From Endotrypanum monterogeii (lineage: Eukaryota > Euglenozoa > Kinetoplastea > Trypanosomatida > Trypanosomatidae), in contig CM007319.1 of NCBI GenBank assembly GCA_000333855.2, positions 1,137,629 to 1,201,628 of the forward strand: 64,000 nucleotides of DNA, read 5' to 3'. A program made the translations under genes and the position numbers. Positions 1 through 10,778 of the stretch are shown one piece after another; within the stretch, counting starts at the first letter, position 1; every line of letters begins with the position of its first letter. The notes below the pieces were generated by a model, which saw nothing but the letters and a program-made list of their open reading frames with translations, ran no database searches and was not told where the DNA came from.

Positions 1-55
1 AAAATGACAATCAGCGATGTTTCTTGACGCTACAAAGATTAAATCATGCACGCGC

Positions 56-97
<42 letters not shown>

Positions 98-759
98 ATA
101 CACGACGACTCGAGAGCCTCACTACGGCCACACCGCCTCCACTGGGATACGGCATACCGCCAACCACACAAACGACGGGGAAAAGTCACTGCGCGCACAC
201 CCTGCAGGAAGCACGCGCCATTGTAATACGGATACCCCTCGAAGCAGAAGGGTGCACCGCTCACGGTTTTCTTTTTCTGTGTCTACAGCGGACATTCCGC
301 GATCACCTCGCACGTGGAAGGCTGGAAGGACAGAGAGTGTCATGTTGTGTTAAATGAGAGGAAATAATCGGGGTTAGTTGACGAAGAAGGGCAAAAGTTG
401 GAAAATGTGAGAAGAAGAAGGAGATAGAGATATTGGAGAAATGATGAAGGCTAAGGTCATGTAACGGCCGTATGTGGTATAGTCGTTGTGCGGAAAGCCT
501 ACCCGCCTCCTCTCCAGCATTTCTTTCAGGGATCGATTCATAGGCATTGCGAAGGTCCTGACGGGGGGCAAATGACAGGGCACACATTTCTCGTAAAGGC
601 GCTTCCGAAGAACTGTGAGTAGGGGACACTGCTCAGTCACGGAAGCACAAAGTGTTGAAAGTCCTTTGATTGTTGCCTGAAAGGAAAAAAAAGAGTCGAG
701 TTTCTTTATTGTCATGTGTGATTCCTCGTCGTTGTTTTGGGAGCGTTGAAGAAAATCTT
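1..759. other. Gap downstream of the J-protein gene
   Basis: This end of the window holds a CA dinucleotide array at about 59-92, which creates His-Thr repeat open frames that are not genes. The part from about 430 to 690 is free of homopolymers and has a coding-like look on the minus strand; it is listed separately as a possible small gene. I see nothing else supportable between 95 and 370. Confidence 0.6.
374..715 (-). CDS. Possible small protein, 113 residues, function unknown
   Basis: An ATG-initiated frame starts only 44 bases beyond the stop of the J-protein gene. Residues from about 14 to 86 read like ordinary protein, with a basic stretch RKRLYEK near residue 37 and MLERRRVGF near 65; the last 25 residues are Ser/Phe-rich low complexity. 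A strong trans-splice acceptor, an eight-T tract ending in CAG at 678-677, lies inside the frame after the ATG. If it is used, the first ATG left in the mRNA is at 547, giving a protein of 57 residues. The short distance to the upstream gene is unusual for trypanosomatids, where a 3' UTR and a splice site must fit between genes. It may be a real small gene, part of a 3' UTR, or chance. I recognise no family. Confidence 0.3.
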   Translation of the reverse strand: MTIKKLDSFFSFQATIKGLSTLCASVTEQCPLLTVLRKRLYEKCVPCHLPPVRTFAMPMNRSLKEMLERRRVGFPHNDYTTYGRYMTLAFIISPISLSPSSSHIFQLLPFFVN

Positions 760-2049
760 TTACAGTTTCATTGACTCCAGGGGTATGGAAAGGTCTTTTG
801 TCGGCAGTTGCCCACCCACTACAAGCGAACCTTTCTTTAGTTTGCGTTCTTGCAAGTCTTTTTCCCGTTGGGCCACCAACCCTGGCTGGAGTTCAGATTT
901 TCCGGTGACCACTACCCGCTGACACATACCGGTCTCTTCAAACCGCAGGTTGCGTAACGCAGCCAGACAGGTGGTGGACTCTTTTTTCGGGTGACTGTCG
1001 AGATCCGTGTACTCAATAAATGTCCATTTCGTATTGTTGGGACTGTTGAGTGCGATGCTGTTCAGTCCTTTTGCAATGAGCGAGCCCGCGTAGCCGGCAT
1101 CGGGTGCCCACCACGGTGTGTCTCGGATTGTTTGCTCCAGCTCCTTCTCTATGATGGAGTAGCTCTGCGAAGGGTTCTCCGAGTTGAACTCGCGAATAAT
1201 CGGGCAGCGCTTGGGTATCTCTGCCTCCCTCATGTATTGGTGGCTGAATCGAGTAGAAACAACCTTTCTGGAAGCGATGGCTTCTGGATCATAGACAAAC
1301 ATAAACTCTCTGAAATCTGAGAACCTCCGCTGTGTTGCACGACGATACTGGGACTCTTCACGGATTCGTAATGCATCGATTTGCAGCTCCCTCGATTCCG
1401 GCGGTGTGCTATATTTTTGTAGGAGCGCCTTATCCACCTCCATCGGCATTGGAGGTGGGAGTCCTTCGTCCATGTTTTTGAGCCGCTGTCGCTTTTCGGA
1501 GAGCATACGATTCACTGTGTGGTAACGCTCGATGCTATACAAAAGTACAATGACCACCGTGCCAATGGAGATGGCAATTTCTGACCCGTGAAGGAAGAGG
1601 AGTAGTTCACGAAAAAAAGTGCGCTTTTCGGTTTTCTGCCGGCGGGCACAGTCCTCCGCAGCAGCCCAGCGCTCACGCTCTTGTTGCTCACTTGCCATGC
1701 GCACCTTCTCGTTGCGCGCTGTCCAGAAAGCACCGTCAGTAGAGGCCCCTGGGACTTCTCTTTTGCGAGACCGCGAGGTTGACGAACCCTTCGCTTCGTA
1801 TGCAGTTCGCCCCTCGGTGCTCGAACGACGGTACTGTGCACGTAGTAGTCGGTAGGCGGTGTTTATCTCATGGAATTTGGCGGGGTCACCATGCTCCACG
1901 TCTGGGTGATACCTTTTTGTGAGCTCGTAAAAGCGTTGTCGAACCTCCTCGAATGGCGTTCCGGGAGTGACGCCAAGCACCTGATGTGGGCTAAGCGGCC
2001 CGCTGTGCCCATTCTGTGTAGTGAAACAGCGAAATGTACGGCGGAACAT
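760..2049 (-). CDS. Membrane-anchored J-domain (DnaJ-like) protein, probably mitochondrial
   Basis: The protein has 429 residues. A J-domain covers about residues 21-75 with the HPD tripeptide at 48-50, the motif that stimulates Hsp70 ATPase activity. A charged, Glu/Arg-rich linker follows, then one hydrophobic segment at about 157-173, then some 250 residues of unrecognised soluble domain. The first 20 residues carry arginines and no acidic residue, which fits a mitochondrial presequence; that location is inferred. No Gly/Phe region or zinc finger is visible, so it is a type III J-protein and probably a specialised Hsp70 partner. The open frame runs upstream to a TTG at 2100, but the first ATG is at 2049. 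A candidate splice acceptor lies at 2146-2145. The family call is firm; the client and exact compartment are unknown. Confidence 0.85.
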   Translation of the reverse strand: MFRRTFRCFTTQNGHSGPLSPHQVLGVTPGTPFEEVRQRFYELTKRYHPDVEHGDPAKFHEINTAYRLLRAQYRRSSTEGRTAYEAKGSSTSRSRKREVPGASTDGAFWTARNEKVRMASEQQERERWAAAEDCARRQKTEKRTFFRELLLFLHGSEIAISIGTVVIVLLYSIERYHTVNRMLSEKRQRLKNMDEGLPPPMPMEVDKALLQKYSTPPESRELQIDALRIREESQYRRATQRRFSDFREFMFVYDPEAIASRKVVSTRFSHQYMREAEIPKRCPIIREFNSENPSQSYSIIEKELEQTIRDTPWWAPDAGYAGSLIAKGLNSIALNSPNNTKWTFIEYTDLDSHPKKESTTCLAALRNLRFEETGMCQRVVVTGKSELQPGLVAQREKDLQERKLKKGSLVVGGQLPTKDLSIPLESMKL

Positions 2050-2144
2050 AGGCTTTCTCTTCGAAAAGAAAAAGGCGCAATCACCGGGAATCAAAAACAA
2101 TAACTTGCTGTTTGAAGGGATCTGTGAGAAGGACCCCTACAAGA

Positions 2145-2172
2145 CTGAAATGAATACGAGCGCAGAGGAGCG
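2145..2172 (-). promoter_or_regulatory. Candidate trans-splice acceptor of the J-protein gene
   Basis: Read on the minus strand, a pyrimidine-rich stretch ends in TTTCAG, with the AG at 2146-2145. This would leave a 5' UTR of about 95 bases before the ATG at 2049. A second possible AG after a T-rich tract lies nearer the gene at about 2060. Assigned by eye only. Confidence 0.4.
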
Positions 2173-3603
2173 AATGGATGTCAAAACGCTAGTGCGGGTA
2201 GAGAAATCGATAAGCTAAGCGTGCTTCAATTTTTCTTTTTTTAAATACTGTGTCTCCGAGTGTATGTGCTTTCGGTTCGAAGAATGGAGGGAACGAGAGC
2301 AATTTTTCTTTTACGGTAGATAAAAGGAAAATAGCAAGCAAGTCGTTCTAAGTTGAACACTGGTGGGGCTTGGCGGGACGAAAAAAAAAAAAAGGAGGTG
2401 CGCCAGGGAAAACAAAATGCGGTTTTACAATACGCAAAAAAAAAAAAAATCAACAAGCAGTTAAATAGATCCGATCACCTGAAACCAAGTTCATTCACGA
2501 GGTGCGATTGTGGTGTACACAGAATACGTTGTTGAAGCTGCTTTTCTCTCATTTACGTTTCCGCCGTTCGTAGATAATGATCAAACAGAACACCACGTTT
2601 TACAAAAATGTTACACAAGTAAAAAACCTCTGATGGAGCAGGTCCGAAACACAGTATGCTATGATAAATATGCGAAGCCTAAAAATCAAAATCGGCTACA
2701 AGGACTATCAGCTGTCGGGGAAAAAAAACGACTACTCTTTTTCACTCTTCCTCACTCTTCTTCACGCAACGCGTAGCGACGCCACGCGATGCACAGACAC
2801 AAGAAATTACCGAAGCGAGAACTACTCAATGTGAATCGATTTTTGGAGTGAGGAAGCAAGTAGATTGTTCTGATTTTCTAGAGACTGCACGGTGACACCC
2901 ACAGAGGGGCAACTGAGCAGAACGAAATTACAACGCTACCAGAGCGTAAACATAGAAGAATCAAATTAAATCGTATGAGGAATGCATCGGGGGGGGAGAG
3001 AAGTGTAGAGGGGTGAGTTGATGCGAGAGAAGGCACAATCAGCGGTGTACCTGCATAGTGGAACGTGGATCTTGTAGACCTAAAAAAACAAATGAGTGAG
3101 GGGAAAGGAAAAGAACTCAAGTGCACAAGAAAGAAGTCTCGATCAGCATCCCTTCAAGACCAATACTATACAGGGTTATCAGAGGGGCTGCATTTTCTCT
3201 AGGTGGGATGTATTGCGAAGTGCCCAAGAGTACACATACCTTGTCTAAAATTTGCAGAGAAACGAGGTATTGTGTAGGAGACGCTCGTAGCCGTGGAGAC
3301 CACCCCTCTTTACCCACGCCTGGGTGCCCGCAGCCTCACCACGCTCTGGCGTGGCAGATTTGCTACGGGTGTTTACGCCTCAAAGAAACTCCAGGAGTGG
3401 GTGGTCTACCCTGAAAAAAAAATCCTTTTCTTTCGACAGAAAAAAGAAGCTCGATACTCTACACATTCCCTTCAATGACCGAGAATATGATGTTTTTTTT
3501 TGTTTTGAATTCTCTTTCTCTTGATTTAATGAACACGTGATTATCTGCCTTTTTTAAAAAGAGGGGGAAACGTACACACAAGCAAGCACACGCCTACACA
3601 CGC

Positions 3604-3630
3604 GTATATATATATATATATATATATATC
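3604..3630. repeat. TA dinucleotide array
   Basis: About 13 uninterrupted TA units between genes, followed by a GT-rich and TATA-rich stretch up to about 3790. Confidence 0.9.
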
Positions 3631-4197
3631 TTTGTGTGTTAGTGTTTTCATTTGTGTACGCTTTCAGGTTTCGTCATGATCTCGGGTGTGTACTTTTTTT
3701 TTGTTCGGTAGCTTTTATATAAACACATAGATCAATATATGTGCATATATATTTATGGATATATTTATTTTCTCATCAAGCTGTATGTAACGCGCTCGTA
3801 TCGCACTATATATTGTTGCATCATCCTTTTTCATTTATTTCCTTGAGGCACTCGAATACAAAAAAACAACAACAGAACCCAATAGAGCGCAGCCTCAGCT
3901 TACTCCAATAGACGCCGACACGGAAAGGAGAAAAAAATACGAACGGTCAAGAAACCAGATAGCAATCGAGCAAGCAGATGGCGTGTTGAGAACAAAGGGG
4001 GAAGAGCGAGCAACGCTCAGAAAAACTCGTGTGGATGTGCATGAAGGGAGGCCCTTGAAACCACACATGAGGTTCCCACGTAACTAGCACTCGCATTTTT
4101 TTTTTCACCAGTACTGGACCGAACTGCACATTTTTCCCTTCGATAAAAAAAAAATACGAAGGGGCCAGAAAGAAACGAGAAAAAAAACATTGCAGCT

Positions 4198-4226
4198 CAA
4201 CCGGACACACACACATACACACAGAC

Positions 4227-4261
<35 letters not shown>
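4198..4261. repeat. CA array grading into a TA array
   Basis: A broken CA array (about 4203-4226) passes into a TA array (about 4227-4261). Such composite arrays recur in this window. Confidence 0.85.
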
Positions 4262-4266
<5 letters not shown>

Positions 4267-6491
4267 CTTTCTATTGTCACCAATCTCCTCCTGTACAATT
4301 TTTCGTCTTTCCTGCCATCTGTAACCATCACCCTTCGGGTAGGAACAATAATCTGTCGTTTTCTGTTGTTGGTGCTGTGTTGCTCTTTTTTTTTTCTGCC
4401 ATCACGAAAATTCATGGCGTATTTCTGCACTGCTTTTCTTTGTGTTCTTCCATGCAGCATGCCAGGGGCATAGTACGCTAGCAGCGCACAGGCAGCGAGA
4501 AAAAGAAAAAGCATATATCGCGGGCGCTGTAGCAGGCCTTGTCATGAATCATAGAACAAAGACATCCCCCTTATGGCGCGCGATAAAGAATCATGGAAGC
4601 TGAGGTGCAGCAAAAAAAAAAAAAGCGCTGAAGTCGGTGTTGATACACAGTACAACAACTTTGTATCGAGTTATCGTCCATCAAGGGAAAAGAGGCGTTG
4701 TGAGGCGAGAAAAGAAAATTGGAAACAAGAAGTTAAGGATAAAACAAAAAGCGCACCTGTGTCTATGAGCTCTGGGTAATGGTACGAAGCCGAGATAGGT
4801 GAAATGTGCTCTAAGAGCACACACCGCTACTGGAAAAAAATCGAAGCGTTTTTTTTTTTTTTTCAGCACTCGCCGATTTGGATATTTTCCCTTTTTCCTC
4901 ACCACGAACAAAAACAAAATGAGCACACAACAGCCTCAGACACAACTTACAAGAAAAATGACAAAAATGATAACGAGAATGCGGGGAGAGTGTTGAGACA
5001 CACACGCCTCGTTACTTCTATCCTCCACACACAAGCGCACATACACGCGCGAGCACTGGGACTACGAAGGATAAAACTCTCACCAGAGTAATCACAAGTC
5101 GTCGGAAAGGAAAGCGGAAAACGTTAAAAGGACCGCTATGCCATGGTCGACTGTGGGTTCATCTGGTTTTCACTGCTTGGTTGACGGAACGACTGCGATA
5201 CCGTTCTCTCTCTGTTAGTGTGCCTGTGAATGTGGTCTCAGATGACATGGGAACACCTGTACCTGAGTACCAGAACACAGAAAAAAAAAATACAAACGAC
5301 AAGAAACAAGTTGCGAAGAACAAGAGAAAAAAAAACAAGATACTTTTTTTTTAAAGGCGAAAAGAGAATGAGAATCGCACAACAAAAATAACAATAAAAA
5401 ACGACAAAAGAAAAGTGGAGAAGAGGGGGAGGAAGAAAGGAGAACAGCCCAGGTGAAGTAGGGTGATTTGTCAGATATATATATTGTTTTTTGTTTTTTT
5501 TTGGTTGTCTGTCTGTGTGTGTGTGTGTGTGTGTGTTTGCTGCGACTGTCTCTAATAAATTTTAATTTTCAGATTTTTTATATAGATGTGTCCTTTCTGC
5601 AACCGAGATACCACCCTACACATTACCATTCCTCTCAAAAAGGGGGACCAAGAGAAAACAAGGAGATTTTTTTTTTCGTCAAAGACGAAGAGAGTAGTGC
5701 ATATATATATATATATATGGATGTTGTGCGTGTGTGTAACTGGTTGCCGTCTGTTCGTAAATTAGAAAAATTTACATCTCCCCTTCGGGTACATACGTAC
5801 ACACACGTGCCCACATACGTGCTCGTGTAGCCATGTGCCTGAATATATAATATATATCTATATTTTAGAGACAAAGAAAGAAAAAAATTTGACGATGAAA
5901 CAAATGGAGGAGTGGCGCAGCACTCTCTCAGTGACAGAACACGATCCCAAACACAAGAACAATAAAAGCACTACTACAACCTTGAACAACAAAAAGAGAA
6001 GTGGTGAAACACTTTGATCAATGTGTCACCTGCATCGACTCGAGATAACCTCCATCATTCCAGCATTAACGCAACGCGAAATACACATCATTCGCACACA
6101 AACACGAGTTTCAGACACATTCACGCACACGTACAGACGTTCAGAATGAAAAAAAAAACAAAAAAATGCACACGATCGGAGAGCATCCAATACGCAGCAA
6201 ACAGACCAATACAGAAAGAAAGAGACCCAGTGAAGAAAGTCTAGCTATCCAACAAACGGGTAATAAATGAGAGAGTTTTAATGCGGAACCCCCCTCAATG
6301 AGTGCTTTCATTGCGCTGATGACACCGCGAGACACCAATCATCTCCCCCCCCCCCTCGCCCCTTCGCGAGCGGGAAGGGGAGGAAGGGAAAGTCGTAGCA
6401 GACAACTCTCTCCGCTATCATCGGTCTACACCGCAAAAAAAAAAAAAAACCTCGAGGAAAAAGAATGTCGCTCCGACAAAGGAGAAATGAA

Positions 6492-9254
6492 TCAAAAGCC
6501 ACCGTCATCCACACCGCCGCCTCGGCGACCACCACCACCACCAGATGGAGCAGAAGAACGACCGTCACCCCAACTTCCGCCGCCGCCGCCACCACCGCCG
6601 CGACCGCCGCCGCCGCCGCCACCGCCGCCGCCACCGCCACCGCCACCGCCGCGACCGCGGCGACGACCGCCACCACCGCTGTCGCGAGAAAGTAGCGCCT
6701 CGCCCTCGACAAGCTCCGCCTCCTGTTGAAACCACTTCGGTATCTCCTGGCCGTGTTCGGAGAAGTACTTGTGGAGGTCAAGTGCGAGGCGACGATTGTT
6801 TCGGTTATAAAAAGCAGTCGCGATACCCTTGTTTCCGGCACGACCTGTACGACCGATTCGGTGCGTGTAGTCATCCATCTCTTGCGGCAGATCGAATTGC
6901 ACGACATGCGCCACATCCGGGATGTCCAAACCACGTGATGCCACATCCGTCGCCACCAGGATAGGCGTCACCTTCTGCTTGAAGTCTTCGAGAGCAGCCT
7001 CGCGATCTTGCTGACGACGGTCTCCGTGGATCGTGGTGCTGCTGATTCCCTCGCGGTATAGGCGGCGATTGACATCCTCCGCCATCTTTTTCGTCTCAAC
7101 AAAGATCAACACCATGTCGCTCATCTCGTGTCCGTAGATGATCTGAAGCAGACGGTCCATCTTTTCGTTATCCGGCACGAACTCGATGGTCTGCGTGATA
7201 TTCTTTGTTGTCGATCCAACACGACCCACAGTTAGCAGGTAATACTTACGGCGCAAGTAACGCTTGGCGAGGTTGAGAATGCGCTGCGGAAAGGTGGCAC
7301 TGAACATGAACGTCTGGCGGTCATCCACCGTGGGCATATCGGTGTAGCGCGACGCCACAAGTTCTTCGATCTGCTCCTCAAATCCCATCTCCAACATGCG
7401 GTCCGCCTCGTCCAGAATAAGAAATTTGATGGCGGAGAAGGAGAGATACTCCTCGTTGAACATATCGCGCAGACGACCAGGGCAAGCGACCAAGATATCC
7501 TGCTCAAAGCGTTGCGGGTATCGAGTGCCGCCGTACACTACGTCGTAGAAGATATCTGTGTTGAAAGTGAGCTTTCGCACCTCGTCAAAAATCTGCACGG
7601 CCAGTTCGCGAGTAGGTGCCAGCACCAGCGCGATTGGGTAGCTCTTGCGCTGCCGAGCGGGCGACACACCATAGACGAGCATATACTGCACGACAGGGAT
7701 CAGGAAGGCAGCAGTCTTACCGGAACCCGTCTGCGCACACGCCATCAGATCGCACCCAGACAAAGCCACCGGAATACCATAGCGCTGCACCGGTGTCGGC
7801 CTCTTGTACCCACAGCGCTCAATATTCGCGGCGAGAGCTGGCTCAACGAGGAGGTCGGCAAAGTCCTCCACGGGCTTCACATCGCGTGGGACCATCTCCA
7901 CAGGAATGCTGTCATAGTTCTCCAGCGAAATGCCAGTCTGACGATGACGGTGCTCAAAAAGCTCCATCACCTTGGCTTCGTCGTGACAGTTCCGGCGCAG
8001 GTGCGAAGCACGTGTTACGCGACGAATGGCCGGCTGCGCCTGCTGGGGAGCAGGCCAGAGTGCCTCCTCCTCGGTGTTTGCAGCGGCAGCAGGGGCAGCT
8101 GAGCACGGTGCGGAGACATTGGTAGGAGCGGCCGCGGTCGGAGCAGGTTCCTGCGGCATCGTTCGAGTCGCTGCGGGACCAGGAGATGACGCCCAGGCGT
8201 TGTCTTGAGCGGCAGCAGGCTCTTCTGCGGTGTCACCCTCGTTGCGGAACGAGCGGAAGTCACGACGGCCGCCACGCTCTCCACGCCCGCGCGAACGATC
8301 GCCGTCGTAGTCGCGGCCATAACCGCCACGACGACCGCGTGCGCCACTGCGACGGTAAGCATCGTAGCCGCCTTCCTCGTAATCCTCCTCCTCACCATCG
8401 CCGGCACGACCGCGGTCGCCCCCCTCAGCGCAGTCCTTCTCACCATCGTAGTAGCGCCTGCTACCACGACCACCATAGCCGCCCTCGTACCCGCGACCAC
8501 CGCGACGGTAGCCCCCACCACCATAGCCGCTGTCGTAGTTACGAGAGTAGCTGCGATCCTCCTCGCCCTCAAAGTCCTCACTCTGACGGCGACGGAAGTC
8601 ACCGCCACCTTCCTCTTCGGGGTCGTGGTACCGTCGGCCACCGCGACCTCCACGGCCGCCATAGCCACCCTCGTAGCCGCGACCACCACCGCGAAACCCG
8701 CGACGTCCTCCGCGGCTGTAGCCACGATCCTCGTCACGGTTCCATTGCTCAAAAGCTGCCTCACGACCCTCCTGCGCAGAAGCAGCGACACCGCCAGTCT
8801 CGGTAGCCTGGCTGACCCCGATGTTTGACGTGGGACGAGCAGGATCGCTTCCGGCAGCCGGCTGTGGAGCACTTGCAGGTGCTGGGTCCCTAAAAGGAGC
8901 ACTGGCACGAGGGTTGGCACCGGCGGTCTCGCAAGCTGTCTGGCTGGCGTTGTCCTCCTCACCGGCGTCACGCCTTGACCAGGTGTTATAGGAGCCGCGA
9001 CCACGGCCGCCACCACGGCCTCCGCGACCACTGTAGAAGCCACCGCGTCCCCCGCGGTACTCCCCAGTGTCGTCGCCGCCGCCAGAGGGGTCAGAGCGCC
9101 AGTTGTCCGATCGGTGGGCCCCGCCTCTGCGGCCTCGCCCACCACGTGAGTATTCGCGTCGGTCGTCACGGAAGGTGTTTACATCACCACCTTCCACGGC
9201 GCCATCTCGTTGATACTCAATGTCGGAAGGTTTTTTATCGCTGTTATAATCCAT
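6492..9254 (-). CDS. DED1/DDX3-type DEAD-box ATP-dependent RNA helicase with RGG tails
   Basis: The protein has 920 residues. The helicase core spans about 460-840 with the Q motif region near 485 (RPTPVQ), motif I AQTGSGKT near 511, PTRELA, motif II DEAD near 616, SAT near 652, ATDVASRGLD and HRIGRTGR near 800. The motif usually written TPGR reads CPGR here. The first ~300 residues are Arg/Gly/Tyr-rich with many RGG and RGRG units, followed by an Ala/Pro-rich linker; the last ~65 residues are mostly glycine with RGG and end in DDGGF. Proteins of this subfamily unwind mRNA leaders during translation initiation and join stress granules; RGG regions bind RNA and are arginine-methylated. That role is inferred from the family. 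The frame extends to a GTG at 9338, but a good splice acceptor at 9275-9274 leaves the ATG at 9254 as the start. It is long for the DED1 family because of the N-terminal extension. Confidence 0.95.
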   Translation of the reverse strand: MDYNSDKKPSDIEYQRDGAVEGGDVNTFRDDRREYSRGGRGRRGGAHRSDNWRSDPSGGGDDTGEYRGGRGGFYSGRGGRGGGRGRGSYNTWSRRDAGEEDNASQTACETAGANPRASAPFRDPAPASAPQPAAGSDPARPTSNIGVSQATETGGVAASAQEGREAAFEQWNRDEDRGYSRGGRRGFRGGGRGYEGGYGGRGGRGGRRYHDPEEEGGGDFRRRQSEDFEGEEDRSYSRNYDSGYGGGGYRRGGRGYEGGYGGRGSRRYYDGEKDCAEGGDRGRAGDGEEEDYEEGGYDAYRRSGARGRRGGYGRDYDGDRSRGRGERGGRRDFRSFRNEGDTAEEPAAAQDNAWASSPGPAATRTMPQEPAPTAAAPTNVSAPCSAAPAAAANTEEEALWPAPQQAQPAIRRVTRASHLRRNCHDEAKVMELFEHRHRQTGISLENYDSIPVEMVPRDVKPVEDFADLLVEPALAANIERCGYKRPTPVQRYGIPVALSGCDLMACAQTGSGKTAAFLIPVVQYMLVYGVSPARQRKSYPIALVLAPTRELAVQIFDEVRKLTFNTDIFYDVVYGGTRYPQRFEQDILVACPGRLRDMFNEEYLSFSAIKFLILDEADRMLEMGFEEQIEELVASRYTDMPTVDDRQTFMFSATFPQRILNLAKRYLRRKYYLLTVGRVGSTTKNITQTIEFVPDNEKMDRLLQIIYGHEMSDMVLIFVETKKMAEDVNRRLYREGISSTTIHGDRRQQDREAALEDFKQKVTPILVATDVASRGLDIPDVAHVVQFDLPQEMDDYTHRIGRTGRAGNKGIATAFYNRNNRRLALDLHKYFSEHGQEIPKWFQQEAELVEGEALLSRDSGGGGRRRGRGGGGGGGGGGGGGGGGRGGGGGGGGSWGDGRSSAPSGGGGGRRGGGVDDGGF
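6573..6665. repeat. CCG/CCA trinucleotide tract encoding polyglycine
   Basis: An imperfect CCG/CCA repeat on the plus strand, read as GGC/GGT glycine codons in the minus-strand helicase gene, produces runs of 16 and 8 glycines split by arginine. It also creates long proline or alanine frames on the other readings, which are shadows. Confidence 0.9.
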
Positions 9255-9273
9255 AAATGCACTTGGGTTTGAG

Positions 9274-9294
9274 CTGCGCAGGTGAAAGTGAGAT
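9274..9294 (-). promoter_or_regulatory. Candidate trans-splice acceptor of the helicase gene
   Basis: On the minus strand TCTCACTTTCACCTG leads to GCAG with the AG at 9275-9274, 19 bases before the ATG at 9254. A stronger pyrimidine tract lies upstream at about 9430-9450 and could serve another site. Confidence 0.5.
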
Positions 9295-10705
9295 ATATTT
9301 TTTTCCCAACGGAAGAAATTGGTGTGGGAGTGCGCCACAGATCAACAAGGACGTGATGTATGTAGACCGTTTGCATGCATAATCGGGAATTAGAGGAAGG
9401 CCGAGAAGGCCCCGCAGCAAAGTAGTCCAGAAGGAGAAAAAAAGAAGGCGAGAATGTAGACAAACGGATGAGAAATCGAGACGAAGTGAGCAAAGCTAGG
9501 GGAACCGATCTCAGAATCCAGGCGAAAGGGGAGGGAGATGCTGCGCGGAATAACCAGGTGCGGGGTCACACTCAGAGACGAGCAAAAAACAAAAAAAATC
9601 CACCAAAAATGGCAAGAACGTCGACATAGGTACTCGCGCAGTAGAGCCAGCCATACAGGAGTACGCAGTTGTGCCCCTCAGCCACCAGCAACGCATACTC
9701 CTTTCCGTGTTGCGCTCTCAGGCCGCATGCCATCTTGTATTGGATTGGTGGCCACAGAAGCGACCATGCACACCCCTAACAAACTTGATCTCAAAGTAGA
9801 AAATCAAACGTCTCATTTACACTTGCATGCGCACAACACCGGCTCCAGCCGGAGCGGAGAGGGAAGAAAAAAGTGGGAGTTGAAAAAAAAAATTTTAACT
9901 TGCCCTCAAGGAAAATAGAGAATGGTATGCTATGCTTCCATCCTTCGGGACTCTGTGAATCTTTTCGCGCGTTCGCGGGCCTCCGTCTAAACACATAAAA
10001 AAGGCTGTAGTTTATCGCATCTCCTCTATTATCCCAACGTGATCTACCATGACGCTCGGCAGCTCTAATTTAAATGCGTGTGTGCCATCCAAGATGCGAT
10101 GAGCCCTTTTCTCCCACGACCACATGAATCATTTTTTTTGTAGTTGTTTGAAGGCTAGTTACCACCTCTCCATGGAATTTTAAGATTTTTTGAGGACAGC
10201 CCTCTTCCTTAGTCAATGTTTCTCTTCAAGAAAAATCCTGGAACACGCAAACGCACACACATACACACGTACAAACAGTGCCATACAGACATACCAAAAC
10301 TGCTAACAACACCACTCCCTTCTTTTGTGGTGGAAGAAACAGATGAGCCCCACTCTTCATACAACCATCACCCGTAAGACGTTAAAATTGCCGATGTGGT
10401 GCCTCGTGTAAAAGCACTGTACTCAACACATGCCCCTTCCCTCACACTTCCCCAGCCGTGTCTCTTGTTTCGCCTGCGATACCGAGATCTCGTGTGCCTT
10501 CACAAGAGATTTCCAGCATGTGTCGTTCGTGTTTGTCATAGTACGCTCAAGTACTCTGCTAAATTTGTGTCGAGGAAAGAGCAAAAAAAAAAAAAAGCTG
10601 TTGTACAAGAGATAGGCATCCACACCTCATCCCTTGCCGCCCCACCCGCCCACCCTCTTGTTGCTGTATCAACTCGATCAATATAGAAGTTGAAGCTCAT
10701 ATCCC

Positions 10706-10707
<2 letters not shown>

Positions 10708-10758
<51 letters not shown>
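10708..10758. repeat. TA-rich array
   Basis: About 18 clean TA units followed by degenerate TATATTTATA repeats, directly in the presumed 3' UTR of the upstream minus-strand gene, about 20 bases past its stop codon at 10779. Confidence 0.9.
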
Positions 10759-10759
<1 letters not shown>

Positions 10760-10778
10760 GTACATGTCCTCTCCATAT

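Larger units (their letters stand above)
2050..6491. other. 4.4 kb gap: 5' leader of the J-protein gene and 3' region of the helicase gene
   Basis: No convincing gene is present. It holds A runs of about 12-13 at 2381-2393 and 2438-2450, TA arrays at about 3605-3629, 4235-4261 and 5701-5718, and a GT array at about 5513-5536. Stretches of ordinary-complexity sequence at about 3121-3415 and 5095-5280 carry no supported frame; the first has two neighbouring short hairpins. Most of the interval is probably UTR and intergenic sequence of the polycistron. Confidence 0.6.
9255..10778. other. 1.5 kb gap between helicase and membrane-anchored protein genes
   Basis: It holds the helicase leader, ordinary-complexity sequence without a supported gene, an A run of about 14 at 10582-10595, and a TA array at about 10708-10758 just beyond the stop of the next gene. 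The plus-strand frame at 9538-9918 is opposite to all genes and ends in low complexity; I do not call it. Confidence 0.6.

Noticed and set aside
55..357. Frames with His-Thr or Val-Cys repeats at the window start
   Set aside because: They are translations of the CA array at 59-92; the same applies to other repeat-driven frames throughout the window.
7512..8828. Long plus-strand frames over the helicase gene
   Set aside because: They are antisense shadows of a GC-rich, RGG-repeat coding sequence with clear DEAD-box motifs on the minus strand; Arg/His-rich translation has no family resemblance.
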